From Diplonema papillatum (taxonomy: Eukaryota > Euglenozoa > Diplonemea > Diplonemida > Diplonemidae), in contig JAPJBO010000269.1 in NCBI GenBank assembly GCA_030068145.1, forward strand, positions 62,001-126,000: DNA of 64,000 bases. Direction: 5' to 3'. Position 1 is the first letter of the stretch. Every line of letters begins with the position of its first letter. The position numbers were made by a program, and so were the translations under genes. The notes under the pieces were generated by a model. It was not told the DNA's origin. It did no database searches and saw only the letters and a program-made list of their open reading frames with translations. Shown here piece after piece: positions 29,702 to 39,768 of the stretch.

Positions 29702-30129
29702 ATGGAACCTGCACTGGCGGGTGGCGAGATGAGGCTGATCCACAGGGACGCGAGGGGGCTGTTGTCGGCAGCCCTCGCTCCTTCGACGTGGGCACGGCTT
29801 GCATCGGTACACCGCCGCTTCCGCGTGTTCCTCTCTTTCGCGAACGAAGAGTTGGATGGGGTAGTGGACGTAGCGACGGGAATCATTCTGTTCGTCGTTC
29901 GGTGCATGCGCCGGGGAGACATCACGATTCCGTCTGCACTAACGTACGTCAACACTCTTGTCTCGGCGGAGAGGAGATGGGGGGTGAACCTCGAGGGGTC
30001 TCAGGTGATTCGGGATGCTCGCCGCGCACTTCTGCGCTTGGGGGCGAATATACCCGAACGTCAGGCAGTGCCGGCGACCTTCGCGGAGGTGAGACAGGCC
30101 TTGCTGGCGACTATTCCCATCGTAAACTG
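29702..30129 (+). pseudogene. Tyrosine recombinase, N-terminal half only
   Basis: The frame from ATG 29702 contains LAPSTWARLASVHRRFRVFL, ITIPSALTYVNTLVSAERRW and IRDARRALLRLGANIPERQA. This is the helical core-binding (SAM-like) domain pattern of tyrosine recombinases as found in DIRS/Ngaro-type retroelements. The catalytic half with R-H-R-Y is missing; the frame runs into array 2 after LLATIPIVNC. It is the only recombinase sequence visible in the cluster and supports assigning the RT copies to tyrosine-recombinase retroelements. Confidence 0.6.
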
Positions 30130-30617
30130 CAATTGTCCCACCTCGAAAACAAACTTTTAGAGGTTGTCCCACCTCGAAAACAAACTTTTAGAGGTCGTCC
30201 CACCTCGAAAGCAAGCTTTAAGAGGTTGTCCCACCTCGAAAACAAGCTTTTAGAGGTTGTCCCACCTCGAAAACAAATTTTTAGAGGTCGTCCCACCTCG
30301 AAAGCAAGCTTTAAGAGGTTGTCCCACCTCGAAAACAAGCTTTTAGAGGTTGTCCCACCTCGAAAACAAACTTTTAGAGGTTGTCCCACTTCGAAAACAG
30401 GCTTTTAGAGGTTGTCCCACCTCGAAAACAGGCTTTTAGAGGTTGTCCCACCTCGAAAACAAGCTTTAAGAGGTTGTCCCACTTCAAAAACAAACTTTTA
30501 GAGGTTGTCCCACTTCGAAAACAAACTTTTAGAGGTTGTCCCACCTCGAAAACAAGCTTTTAGAGGTTGTCCCACCACGAAAACAAACTTTTAGAGGTTG
30601 TCCCACTTGCAGTTTAC
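30122..30617 (+). repeat. 31-bp repeat, array 2 (~15 units), framed by an inverted repeat
   Basis: About fifteen units of the same 31-bp repeat as array 1. The array is bounded by GTAAACTGCAA (30122-30132) on the left and its exact inverse TTGCAGTTTAC (30607-30617) on the right. One unit at about 30567 reads CCACCACGAAAAC; others alternate ACCTC and ACTTC. Confidence 0.95.
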
Positions 30618-31027
30618 TGAGGGAACTGGAGCAAGACGCATGGCTAGACGAGCACGACCACCTCGAATCGACACCAGAAGAATTCGGGGTGGGGCTGGCT
30701 TCGACGACTAGTAATAACCCGGTAAATGGTAGCACTCCTGAACAAGCCTGAACCAACAGGATCAAAGAATGTCAGTCACACCTTCCCGATTCTTTTTCTG
30801 TAAGCACACAACCGGCCGTAGAGACCCGTAAGGGGCCTTACTTTCCTCTTTTTGAAAGGCATACGGACACCCCCAACGCGAAGAAACCCGCAACACACCT
30901 CCCTTCTTCCTACTTCTTTTTCCGCAAAGCAGAAAGCACCCTACACAACACACGAGGAGCCCCCCGACGAGCCTCCAGGCAAAACCCCGTTTTCACACCT
31001 CTTTCTCCTTTTGTCGCTCATGTCGAG

Positions 31028-31783
31028 ATGAGGGACCTGAAGACGGGCGCTGCGTGGCGCGATTTGGGGTGTGGCCAGCGCGCGGCCGATGTGGCGCGTG
31101 ATCTGCAGGTGGAGTACGTTCTGCCGGGTCATCAGTTCGGACCTGGTTGTGCGTGCTCGTTGGAGAGCAGGTTTGCGCCCCTGAGAGAGTGGCTGTTTGT
31201 CGCCGAGTCGCTCGAAGGGTGGCGCAGTCGGCCGCAGTTCAAGGCGCTTGGGGAGTTGCTGCTGCGCGAGCTGCGCATAGAGTTCTTGTGTGCGCAGGGG
31301 GGGTTCTCGCGCGAAGAGTTCCGGATGCACATGCAGCTGGAGAGCGAGGACCCCCTGGACAGAGCGGTGGCCAAGCTGTGGCTAGAACGCCGGGGATTCG
31401 ACGGCGGATGTTCCTCTGGTACCGGAGGCGGTGTTCGCGGACGGAAGAGGCGCATTCCTCCCGCGGTCCGACGCCGGCGCAAGCGCGATCAGCGCCAGTC
31501 GATGCCGCCGACTACCGTCTCAACTCCCCGGTCATCCAACGGCCCGTTGCCCCGCCCCCACGTCCGCTACCACGACCCCCACGCCGCCACGGTGCAGGCG
31601 CGGTGTGACCGGCTGGTGCCCTTCTTGCCCGCTCGGTGCTCGGTGCACAGCCCCGAGGGGAGATGCGTCTGGAGACGACACGCTGCAGCTTCCCCCCCAA
31701 TCAATCGGCAATCCCCCACATTCAATCAACTTTGCGGGAGTGTCTCTCGTTGGACACCATCCGGGCACTGCCCGGTCGCCTGA
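31028..31783 (+). CDS. Gag-like first ORF of retroelement copy A
   Basis: This 251-codon frame has FGPGCACSLESRFAPLREWL, FKALGELLLRELRIEFLC and LDRAVAKLWLERRGF, followed by a very basic stretch (RKRRIPPAVRRRRKRDQR). It overlaps the RT frame by about 350 bp in a different phase; moving from one to the other needs a +1 shift. The basic tail fits a nucleic-acid-binding Gag end, but no zinc knuckle is present. It could also be the true N-terminal part of the polyprotein if a frameshift separates them. Confidence 0.45.
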   Translation: MRDLKTGAAWRDLGCGQRAADVARDLQVEYVLPGHQFGPGCACSLESRFAPLREWLFVAESLEGWRSRPQFKALGELLLRELRIEFLCAQGGFSREEFRMHMQLESEDPLDRAVAKLWLERRGFDGGCSSGTGGGVRGRKRRIPPAVRRRRKRDQRQSMPPTTVSTPRSSNGPLPRPHVRYHDPHAATVQARCDRLVPFLPARCSVHSPEGRCVWRRHAAASPPINRQSPTFNQLCGSVSRWTPSGHCPVA

Positions 31784-34217
31784 CTCCCGTGAATCCCATT
31801 CTTCCCCGATTGCAGGGGAACCCCCTGCGCAGCGACTCGGTGCGGGTTCGGACCCGCAGAGTGACGCAGCGCGTGACCCCGCAGGCGCGACGACTTGCGG
31901 TTACGCAGCGCATGACATCTGCCACGGCGGCAGTGTCGGGTTGGGCAGCACATGCCCTGATGCGCAGCGACTCGGTCCGGTAGAAGGTTCCCTGGTGGGA
32001 CACGACGTGGCGTGCTCAGGCGGCGCGCTACGACCCGGTCCGGTTGAGGTTTTTGGGGAGGCGACATGTTTCGCGACAGGGGAATGGGGACCTGCCCTTG
32101 GGATAGCTCCCGGGGCGGTAAGCGGGTTTGACCCGTCATGTTTTACAGGATTCGCTCCGTCTGGTTTGAATCAAACCATTGTTCCATTTCTATGTCCTTG
32201 GGGTTCTCCGCAAGGACCGTTTTTCATGGGTGGTTCTTCACCTCCAGGGTGGTTACCACCAGTTGGTACCGCGTTTTCGCGGTCTCTTCCTCAACCTGGC
32301 GTTGTAGGGGGAACAGCTACACCAGGTGGGCTTGAAAGCTCCGGTGCAGCGGCGCCTGTGCACCACATCTCGGGAGTTCCTCCAGGGGGGTTTTCCCCCA
32401 TGGCTTCCGCGCTTCAGAGCGTTCCGGAGTTCAAGGTTGCTGATCTGCTGCCTGCCGAAGAGTTACCCGCTCCGTCAGCCATGCCCGGCACTGAGTTTAC
32501 TGCATTGCCGCCGCACGTAGGGGATTATCTGGCTCCGCTGAGCGACGTTGTGGGCCGTCGGGTCCACGGCTTTACCAGACGCGCGCACAACACGCGTCTT
32601 CCACAGTCGCAGGCGGAAAAGGAGGCACCTCTCCACGTGGCGGCGGTGCCGGCCATGGACACGGCGGCGCTCCGGCTCAGGATGAAACCTGACGTACGCG
32701 CTAGATTTGACTCGGTCTGGAATGCCACGTTTTTCCCCGTTCGTGACGATCAAGAAGGAGACTCGTCCGGGGGCCAGCAGAGGAGGAGTCACCTCAGGTG
32801 CTCCCACGCTTCCGAGCTCGTGAGGCTTGGCATTGCGTCGCCTTCCGACACGCCGGGCACTTTCCGCAACGTGCCTTTTACGGTCGTGGAGGACAAGGCG
32901 GGCCGCCTGCGTCAACGGTTCATTCTGTGGACGCAGGAGGCTAACGATTTGCTAAGCCGCCAAGGCTACGTGGCTCAGGTGCCATTGGGCCATGTCTCGG
33001 AGTACCTCGATGTCGTAGAGTCCGAGTGCGCCACAACGCGTGATTTGCGTTGTGGCTTTTATCAAGTAAAAGTCCCTGAGGAGGCTCGAAAGAACTTCGG
33101 TTTTCTCGATGAAGATGGCAATGCCTACGTCCTAAATAGGCTGCCGATGGGACACTCGTGTGCACCAGAGCTGATGCACACGCTAACAGCTGTGTTAGCA
33201 AGCCACCCAGACTTCGTTGGGCCTGAATTCACGGCCGACGGGGTAACAGTCCATGCCTGGGTGGATAATATTCGTATTTGTGGATCCCGTGCCGCAGTGC
33301 TCTGCCAGACCGAGAAGCTTGATCGGCTGGCCGCACGGGTCCACGCTTCTTGGAAGCCCGAGGATAGCAACGACGCTTCCTTGGGCTATGATTTTATAGG
33401 GGTCAGTTTTGACCACGGTCGGAAGACCGTCTCTCCGGCGGCTCGCCTGATCGAAAAGATCCGGGCCGTCGATCTCTCTAGCCCCACCGCCGGCGATTTA
33501 GAATCGCTCGGCGGTCGTCTGCTCCATGCGAGCTCAGTCGTGAACGCGTTCCCCGGCTCGTTCTGGTTCGCCGTCAAGTTCTTGCGACGGATAACGAACA
33601 GCCTCAACAAGGGAACCCGCACGCAGTCAGAGACTGTGCGTGTGCCGGCCTCCATACGGAGGGATTTGCGATCATGGATCGATTCTGTCGATGTGAACAG
33701 AAAGTTCACGCGTCCGTCCACGAACCGCCCGTACGCGGTCTACGTGGACGCTTCCTTGCTGGGGTGGGGTGCTGTCCTGGTTGACCGGCAGACAGCAGAA
33801 CTGACTGTGTTGGGTGGCACGTGGACCGAGCAGGAGACTCGGCACCACATAAACACGCTTGAAGCACTGGCTCTGAAGAGAGCCGTAGATGCGCTACCCC
33901 CGTCAGTGGCAGGGAGCGCGGTCGACATCCATGTCGACAATACGACCGTGGTCGGGGTGGCGCGGAAGAAAAACTGCATGCTCAACAAGGCGTTGAATGA
34001 CGCAGTTGTGCACGCGTTGACCCGACTACGCGATTTGAAATGTTCCTGGTCCATCTCGTGGATCAGCACGAAGGAAAACCCGGCCGATGTCCCTTCGAGA
34101 GTTGCTCTTGCCGCTGACGCCTCGGAAGAGGATCGACAGCGACTTTTACTTGCGGTGAGGGCATTCTTTACTCGCGAGGGGGCTGGTGGCGTGACGTCGT
34201 CCCAGCGGCGATCATAG
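31431..34217 (+). CDS. Retroelement copy A: reverse transcriptase-RNase H polyprotein
   Basis: A 928-codon open frame. A Gly/Pro/Ser-rich N-terminal ~400 residues precede the RT: RQRFI (about 497), TTRDLRCGFYQVKV with the first catalytic Asp (about 538), LPMGHSCAPELMH (about 571), and VHAWVDNIRICG (about 610). The last replaces the usual YxDD with WVDN. RNase H follows with YVDASLLGWGAVLVD (about 772), LEALALKRAV (about 810), VDIHVDNTTVVG (about 835) and ENPADVPSRVAL (about 885). Domain order and RNase H style fit DIRS/Ngaro/VIPER-like tyrosine-recombinase elements. No recombinase follows on this copy, so it may be incomplete. It is flanked by arrays 2 and 3 in the same orientation. Confidence 0.85.
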   Translation: MFADGRGAFLPRSDAGASAISASRCRRLPSQLPGHPTARCPAPTSATTTPTPPRCRRGVTGWCPSCPLGARCTAPRGDASGDDTLQLPPQSIGNPPHSINFAGVSLVGHHPGTARSPDSRESHSSPIAGEPPAQRLGAGSDPQSDAARDPAGATTCGYAAHDICHGGSVGLGSTCPDAQRLGPVEGSLVGHDVACSGGALRPGPVEVFGEATCFATGEWGPALGIAPGAVSGFDPSCFTGFAPSGLNQTIVPFLCPWGSPQGPFFMGGSSPPGWLPPVGTAFSRSLPQPGVVGGTATPGGLESSGAAAPVHHISGVPPGGFSPMASALQSVPEFKVADLLPAEELPAPSAMPGTEFTALPPHVGDYLAPLSDVVGRRVHGFTRRAHNTRLPQSQAEKEAPLHVAAVPAMDTAALRLRMKPDVRARFDSVWNATFFPVRDDQEGDSSGGQQRRSHLRCSHASELVRLGIASPSDTPGTFRNVPFTVVEDKAGRLRQRFILWTQEANDLLSRQGYVAQVPLGHVSEYLDVVESECATTRDLRCGFYQVKVPEEARKNFGFLDEDGNAYVLNRLPMGHSCAPELMHTLTAVLASHPDFVGPEFTADGVTVHAWVDNIRICGSRAAVLCQTEKLDRLAARVHASWKPEDSNDASLGYDFIGVSFDHGRKTVSPAARLIEKIRAVDLSSPTAGDLESLGGRLLHASSVVNAFPGSFWFAVKFLRRITNSLNKGTRTQSETVRVPASIRRDLRSWIDSVDVNRKFTRPSTNRPYAVYVDASLLGWGAVLVDRQTAELTVLGGTWTEQETRHHINTLEALALKRAVDALPPSVAGSAVDIHVDNTTVVGVARKKNCMLNKALNDAVVHALTRLRDLKCSWSISWISTKENPADVPSRVALAADASEEDRQRLLLAVRAFFTREGAGGVTSSQRRS

Positions 34218-34383
34218 CTTGCCTCATGGTCGGTGTCCTTCCCCTTCGTTTGTTTGTAAGTATCCGCTTTGGTTTCACCCTTTGTTTTCAGATGGAGATG
34301 CACGAGCCGACCGGAGGAAGGGATCAGCACAAGCCCCAGGTAGCCAAGCCAGTGCGAGAGGCCAGAAGACGCCAGCTCCAATT

Positions 34384-34606
34384 CCTCGAAAACAAGCTTT
34401 AGAGGTTGTCCCACTTCAAAAACTAACTTTTAGAGGTTGTCCCACTTCGAAAACAAGCTTTTAGAGGTTGTCCCACTTCGAAAACAAGCTTTTAGAGGTT
34501 GTCCCACTTCAAAAACAAATTTTTAGAGGTTGTCCCACTTCGAAAACAAGCTTTTAGAGGTTGTCCCACTTCGAAAACAAGCATTTAGAGGTTGTCCCAC
34601 TTCAAA
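34384..34606 (+). repeat. 31-bp repeat, array 3 (~7 units)
   Basis: Same unit and orientation as arrays 1 and 2, mostly with the ACTTC variant. It ends at the ~100-bp direct repeat flanking copy C. Confidence 0.95.
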
Positions 34607-34703
34607 ACTTGAACTTTCTTTGAACCAACCACACCCTGAAGGCTGTGTGAAGTTCTCTGATCGACTTTTCGTGGTGCATCAACTCCCTCAGTGAAACTGT
34701 GAG
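34604..34703 (+). repeat. ~100-bp direct repeat bracketing copy C (left)
   Basis: AAAACTTGAACTTTCTTTG through CCTCAGTGAAACTGTGAG is repeated at 35970-36070 in the same orientation. A 44-bp segment (AGTTTCTGCTCTTCGTATTG) is then tandemly duplicated at about 34703-34790. The arrangement resembles terminal direct repeats, but the two copies end directly on arrays 3 and 4. Confidence 0.85.
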
Positions 34704-34885
34704 AGTTTCTGCTCTTCGTATTGTCTGACGAGAACTGCCTAGAAGAAGTTTCTGCTCTTCGTATTGTCTGACGAGAACTGCCGAGAAGAAAAGGAGAAGT
34801 AAGAACACGTCTTTGTAACTGATAGCACTAGCGCAAGGGAATGTTGAGTGACTGCCTTAACCCGGGGAAACGAGCTTGGGCGAGG

Positions 34886-35968
34886 TCACCTTCCATCCAC
34901 CACAACGCCAGTGAGAAACTGCCTCACCGCAAGTACAATTGAATCGAGCGCATCAGCGCCAATCATGGTCAGAGGTACGCGTGACGGCAAGTCCGCAGGG
35001 TTGCCCTCACTCCTGACCCATCGTACAGAAACAGCGCAGTTCAAGGAACGCACGCGTTCCAGTCCTTTAACTACCGCCTCGTTCAAGACGGCACTTTTTA
35101 AACAGGACCCCTTACGGGCCACTCCTTTCACAGTGGTATTATCAACCACAATGTCCACTCTCCCACCTCTAATCGAGGGCGGCAGAGCCAAGACAACTAA
35201 CTTGAAGGCAATTGCCTCCAGCTCGTTTATGTGCAACGAGCTCTCTGCAGAGTTCCATGACCCCCCCAACACGGTCACTTCCATTGTGCGCGAGTCAACT
35301 AGGACACCCCCCCAGCCTTTCTTACTCGCGTCCACGAAGGCCGTGATACGTGGGGACTGTTCGAGAGTGGGAATGGCCCTCGGCTTCAGCACCGAGTCAA
35401 TCCACTCTTGGAGCGACAAACGAACACACGGAGAAACTTCAACTCGATCAGAGGGCAGCCGAGCCCCTCGGTTCAACGAGTTGGTTATGCGTCGAAAGAA
35501 CTTCAACGCAAACCAAAAGGAGCCCGGAAAAATGCCGGCGACCGCAGAGGCATGCAACAAACGACCGCCGAGAGTCTCGAGCTCACAAGCTAGCACGGTA
35601 GGCGACGACTTCAGCGTGTAGCGCGCCTCCATCAGCTTTCGTCGCAACTTCCGAGAGACAGCAACACGATGAGCAACGTGGTCCCAATCGACCCCGATGA
35701 ACTCATACCGTGTGGCGGCAGTCTGCGAATCGGACGGCTTCCACGTCAAGCCGCACTCCTCCGCTGTCTGGTCCAGTCTCCGAGTCGCGAGCCGTACCGC
35801 CGGCTTCTTGCCCGCATACCGGATGTTGTCGATCCAAATGTCGACGACGACATCCCGTTCCGCCAACTCCGGACGAACGAAGTCCTCATGTCCGCCGGCC
35901 ACCGCTGCCAAGGTGTGCATTAATTCCGGTGCACACGAATGGCCCATGGGAAGCCGCAGAAGTTCCCA
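34886..35968 (-). pseudogene. Retroelement copy C: partial RT and RNase H
   Basis: The minus frame starts to align with copy A at LRLPMGHSCAPELMHTLAAV. It then has VVVDIWIDNIRYAG (again xDN where YxDD is usual), YEFIGVDWDH, ELETLGGRLLHAS, and an RNase H with FVDASKKGWGGVLVD, NELEAIAF, VDNTTVKG and NPADLPSRVPL. The fingers and first catalytic Asp region are missing. Upstream codons come from the ~100-bp repeat at 35970-36070. It is closer to copy B than to A in the RNase H. It stays open to the stop at 34886, so truncation is recent or tolerated. Confidence 0.85.
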
Positions 35969-35969
35969 C

Positions 35970-36070
35970 CAAAACTTGAACTTTCTTTGAACCAACCACA
36001 CCCTGAAGGCTGTGTGAAGTTCTCTGATCGACTTTTCGTGGTGCATCAACTCCCTCAGTGAAACTGTGAG
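35970..36070 (+). repeat. ~100-bp direct repeat bracketing copy C (right)
   Basis: This is the second copy of the segment at 34604-34703. It ends on GAAACTGTGAG, directly followed by inverted 31-bp units. Confidence 0.85.
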
Positions 36071-36427
36071 TGGGACAACCTCTAAAAGTTTGTTTTTGAA
36101 GTGGGACAACCTCTAAAAGCTTGCTTTCGAGGTGGGACAACCTCTACAAACTTGTTTTCGAGGTGGGACAACCTCTAACAGCTTGTTTTTGAAGTGGGAC
36201 AACCTCTAAAAGCTTGCTTTCGAGGCGGGACAACCTCTAAAAGTTTGTTTTCGAGGTGGGACAACCTCTAAAAGTTTGTTTTTGAAGTGGGACAACCTCT
36301 AAAAGTTTGTTTTCGAGGTGGGACAACCTCTAAAAGTTTGTTTTCGAGGTGGGACAACCTCTAAAAGTTTGCTTTCGAGGTGGGACAACCTCTAAAAGTT
36401 TGTTTTTGAAGTGAGACAACCTCTAAA
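36070..36427 (-). repeat. 31-bp repeat, array 4 (~11.5 units), inverted
   Basis: Same unit as arrays 1-3 but in opposite orientation (TGGGACAACCTCTAAAAG on the plus strand). Together with array 3 it forms an inverted pair around copy C. Confidence 0.95.
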
Positions 36428-37817
36428 TCCTGTCTTCCTTCTTTTTTGCGCCAGTGTGATGAACTTTCCTGTGCTCTTTTTGGTCTTTCTGAGCCCAAAA
36501 CGCCTCAAAAAAAAAATTGCGCCTGCGGCGCGCTCTATCTCAGTCTACCTGGTAGTACCAGTAGGTCAGGTGAAAAACCGCGCCGTGCGCGGCAAACTAT
36601 GCCGTGCGGCCAAGAGGGGGGGGGTCGGTAAACAATGTTTACCAAAATGTTTTTTACACCTTCCCCCATACTGTACACCGGCCCCGAAGCCCTGTCTGTG
36701 CCGAAAACGGGCCCTAACGGTTTTTGGCGGGTCAAGTGGAGGTAACAGGGCCTCAGAAGCCTCACAAGTGGGCCCAGATGGGGTTGCGGGGCCAGTAAGG
36801 GGTGACGTCGAAAAGTATTTTATTACCGTATTTGTAAAAAAGACGTACCGGAAAAAGTCACAAAACTTTCCCCCAGAGCCCGCGGGTACATCTTTTTTCC
36901 GGTACGTCTTATTTCCGGTACATAATAATTCTGAAAGATCTCGGAGGGGCTATTTTCCCCTACCATTCATACGCCCTCTTCGCTTCCACTTTCGGGGCCT
37001 CGCTTACACTTCTCTAGATGCGCCGGCCACCCGCCGTGCTGCCGTGGCGCTCTGGCAATCCGCATCAGCACAAGAGAACACGACGAGTATCGAATTAATT
37101 ACTGGACGCGGTTCAACCGTTTTGCCTGTGACCCGTCGAACATGGCTCCCTCGTGCACACATCATTTTGTTGGGGGGTTTTTGGCAGTGTGGGCGGCGGG
37201 CCGGTGGTGCGGTTTGCTGGTTCGATGCACTGAGTTGTCGTTTTTTGGAGTGTTTCTCGCTGGTCCACGTTGCAGACCTTTTTCGACGATATGTTGCTCG
37301 AGATCAGCTCCGATGAAGAGATCTGCGGAAAATAGACCCGGGGACCAAAATACATGTACGTGGTTCGTCCCGCCAGAGTTCGAGATGTGGATCCATGTGG
37401 AATGGTGATCGTGGAAATCAAAATCCATTTCGGATTTTCTTGTTGCACTGCCTGTCAGGTGACATCTTCAATCCCCGAGTTCCGGGGGTTTCACAACTTG
37501 CCCCGACGTGGCAACATAATTGCGCTGGTAGTTTCGACCTTTTTGGCGTGATTCTAGGGTGCAAAGTCTTGCCAAACCGCGGTGTAGTTTCCATCCGCTG
37601 CCCTGAACATTGGAAAGACCCACAAACCACGCACATACTATTTGTTTCCTGGGTCCATTTCCGCGAATCTCTTCATCGGAGCAGAACGTGAGCCTAAATT
37701 CAACGAAAACGGTCTGCTACGTGGACCAGCGACAATATCTCCAACAAAGGAATTGATGGCGCACCGGTGCGGAGGTCGGTGCAGCCCATGACCAGGCCTT
37801 GCGTTCCGCATGCGGAA
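36428..37817. other. Repeat mosaic without recognisable gene
   Basis: A 301-codon plus frame (36411-37316) has no domain and spans several repeats. The CCCGCGGGTACATCTTTTTT / CCGGTACGTCTTATTTCCGG block at about 36836-36930 recurs at about 39115-39200. 36655-36760 resembles 46180-46250. 37265-37375 (inverted) and 37645-37735 belong to the family at 44860-45125. Confidence 0.5.
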
Positions 37818-37877
37818 CGTACGGAATTCCGCACGTGAATAAAATTGTGATTTTCCGTACGTGCGGAATTCCGTACG
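37818..37877. repeat. 19-bp perfect inverted repeat
   Basis: CGTACGGAATTCCGCACGT (37818-37836) and its exact inverse (37859-37877) enclose a 22-base AT-rich loop. TTCCGCATGCGGAA just before is itself a palindrome. Similar TTCCGCACGTTCCGCATGTG occurs at about 38848, so these may be ends of a ~1 kb element. Confidence 0.85.
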
Positions 37878-37929
37878 TGTTTCCGCATGTGTTTTCGCAT
37901 GTATTAAAATTGGCATCACATGTGTGTAA

Positions 37930-38012
37930 GGTCAACCACCTCAGTGGTTAGTCACAGTCAGGATTTTTAAGGTCAACCACCTGCTGTCAGTGGTTAGTCA
38001 CAGTCAGGATTT
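37930..38012 (+). repeat. Short tandem duplication
   Basis: AAGGTCAACCACCT, CAGTGGTTAGTCACAGTCAG and GATTT occur twice about 45-50 bp apart. Confidence 0.85.
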
Positions 38013-39286
38013 CTGTCCAAACCTTGGACGGGACGTCCGAAGGGTGCGTCCTACATCCGAGTCGGGCAACAATCCATCGACTAATTGCGTGGACCATTTG
38101 CCAAGGCAAAAGGAACATCCACAAAGCAAAAGTGGACGTTCTTGAGGTTCTTGTACATAATCTTGCTCTCATTTCGCCTTGCGGACTACCCGCCGAACCA
38201 ACATATGTTTGTTCCTCTGGTACCGGTCCCAGCTTGCGATCATGGACTGCGAGCAGGGCTTATGCAAATGCCAACCTGCCCCGATTCTTTTCTCCTGGGA
38301 TGTGTCTTTTGGCCTGGCTAATCAACCTGTGAGGCAATACTAATATGCCTGGCCGCGGACGCCTTCAATGCAGCAAAGGGCAGAGGCCTCAGCTGACAGC
38401 AAAGGAGGATGAGCAGGTTGATGTGCAGCAGTGTGAAGCGACCATCTATATTAACTTACTTACGAACTTTCACTCTAATCAAGAACGTCCCACCTACTAT
38501 TTGCCAAGAAGCAATCAAGTGCTTTGTTCATCTTTTCCCGTTTTGAAACGTCCTGCCCACTCCTTACCGGAAACCAAGTTTGCTTTGCTTCTAAAACAGA
38601 ACTACCTTCGTCTTCTTGCAGGTGGTCTGCAACAAGCCGATAGATCCCGTGCCACCAAGGCAACCGCACAAATCCACGAAGCCCGCAAAGGATCAGCGAA
38701 TGTGATGCTGATGTGGACTTGGCGACCCAAAGCCGGCAAGTTGGGGCAGACTCTCCCTACCAGGCACACCCTGGACCCTTTTCTAGAGCTTGTACCCCTC
38801 CTGCATGAAACTCGGAAAAGTTTTTTTTTTCACCTTTTTGGACCTTTTCCGCACGTTCCGCATGTGAATTAAATTTGAGCCCAAAATCATCGGAAGCCAT
38901 GCCCATGACCCATGGGGAGGCATCTGCCACAACTTCATCTGCCGTGGCCTGTTCAGCCGGCACGATCTGCTGAGCTGGCAGGATTGGGGCAGCAGCGGAA
39001 TCTCGAAGAAAAGCGCAGCGTTGTATCGTTGCGTCTTGATTTGATCCTGGATGTGGCTGTTGCAGGCAGTTGCGCAAGCACTCTGTGACAAATTCCAGCA
39101 GAACCCAACCAAGCGGAAAAAGTCACAAAGTTTTTCCCTGAGGCCCGCGGGTACATCTTTTTTCCGGTACGTCTTATTTCCGGTACATAATTGTTCCGGT
39201 ACGTCTTTTTTCCAAGTACGGTAGTGCAAAGGGGAGGGGGGGTTTGTTGGCATCGTCTCATATACTCAACGCGGCACCGGGTTCTA
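38013..39286. other. No recognisable gene
   Basis: A 175-codon plus frame (38345-38872) is Gln/Arg/Leu-rich and ends in a T-tract-encoded Phe run. No domain is recognised. The second copy of the GGTACGTCTT block lies at 39115-39200. Confidence 0.4.
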
Positions 39287-39655
39287 TTTCCCTTCTCTGG
39301 GGAAAAAAATGGCTGCCGTGACGACTAGCTTCTTCGTACATGCGGAGAGAACATAAAAATATTTGACGTAGCTGCTTTGACTCCGAATGGAAGGGAGGAA
39401 ATATAGGGGTAGAGGATCCAACACAAACACCATCTGTTTTGTTCTTCGCTTACACCACCGTGTGTTGTTTTCTCACTCAGGACTTTGACCGGTTGTGTTT
39501 GTGTGTCTTGTCGTGTAGGGGTAGACCCGCATGACCTCTCGTCCTTTCAACGCGTGGTTCGGTAGTAACAGCACTTGGGATTCCTTCGGTTCGTTGTCAG
39601 GCAGCTTTTGGCGAGCATTTCCTTCCCAAGCTGGCGCTTATCGTAGCGGCTTATG
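39287..39655 (+). repeat. R7 start followed by R1
   Basis: 39287-39350 matches the beginning of R7 (TTTCCCTTCTCTGGGGAAAA, TTCTTCGTACATGCGGAGA). 39356-39655 is a near-complete R1 copy. Confidence 0.75.
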
Positions 39656-39768
39656 CAAAACAAAAAAGGATTCCGTGTTGGGGGGCTGGCTAGACTCGGA
39701 CCGGGTTTCCTGGGGGAGCAAAAGACTCGTGCGGCGCTTTCTTTTGTTCCGTGCGCCAAGCGGGACCA

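Noticed and set aside
27527..36427. 31-bp hairpin repeats as CRISPR arrays
   Set aside because: The repeats contain a CRISPR-like stem, but there are no spacers between units.
36411..37316. 301-codon plus ORF
   Set aside because: It spans array 4 and several dispersed repeats and has no domain, so it is a chance frame.
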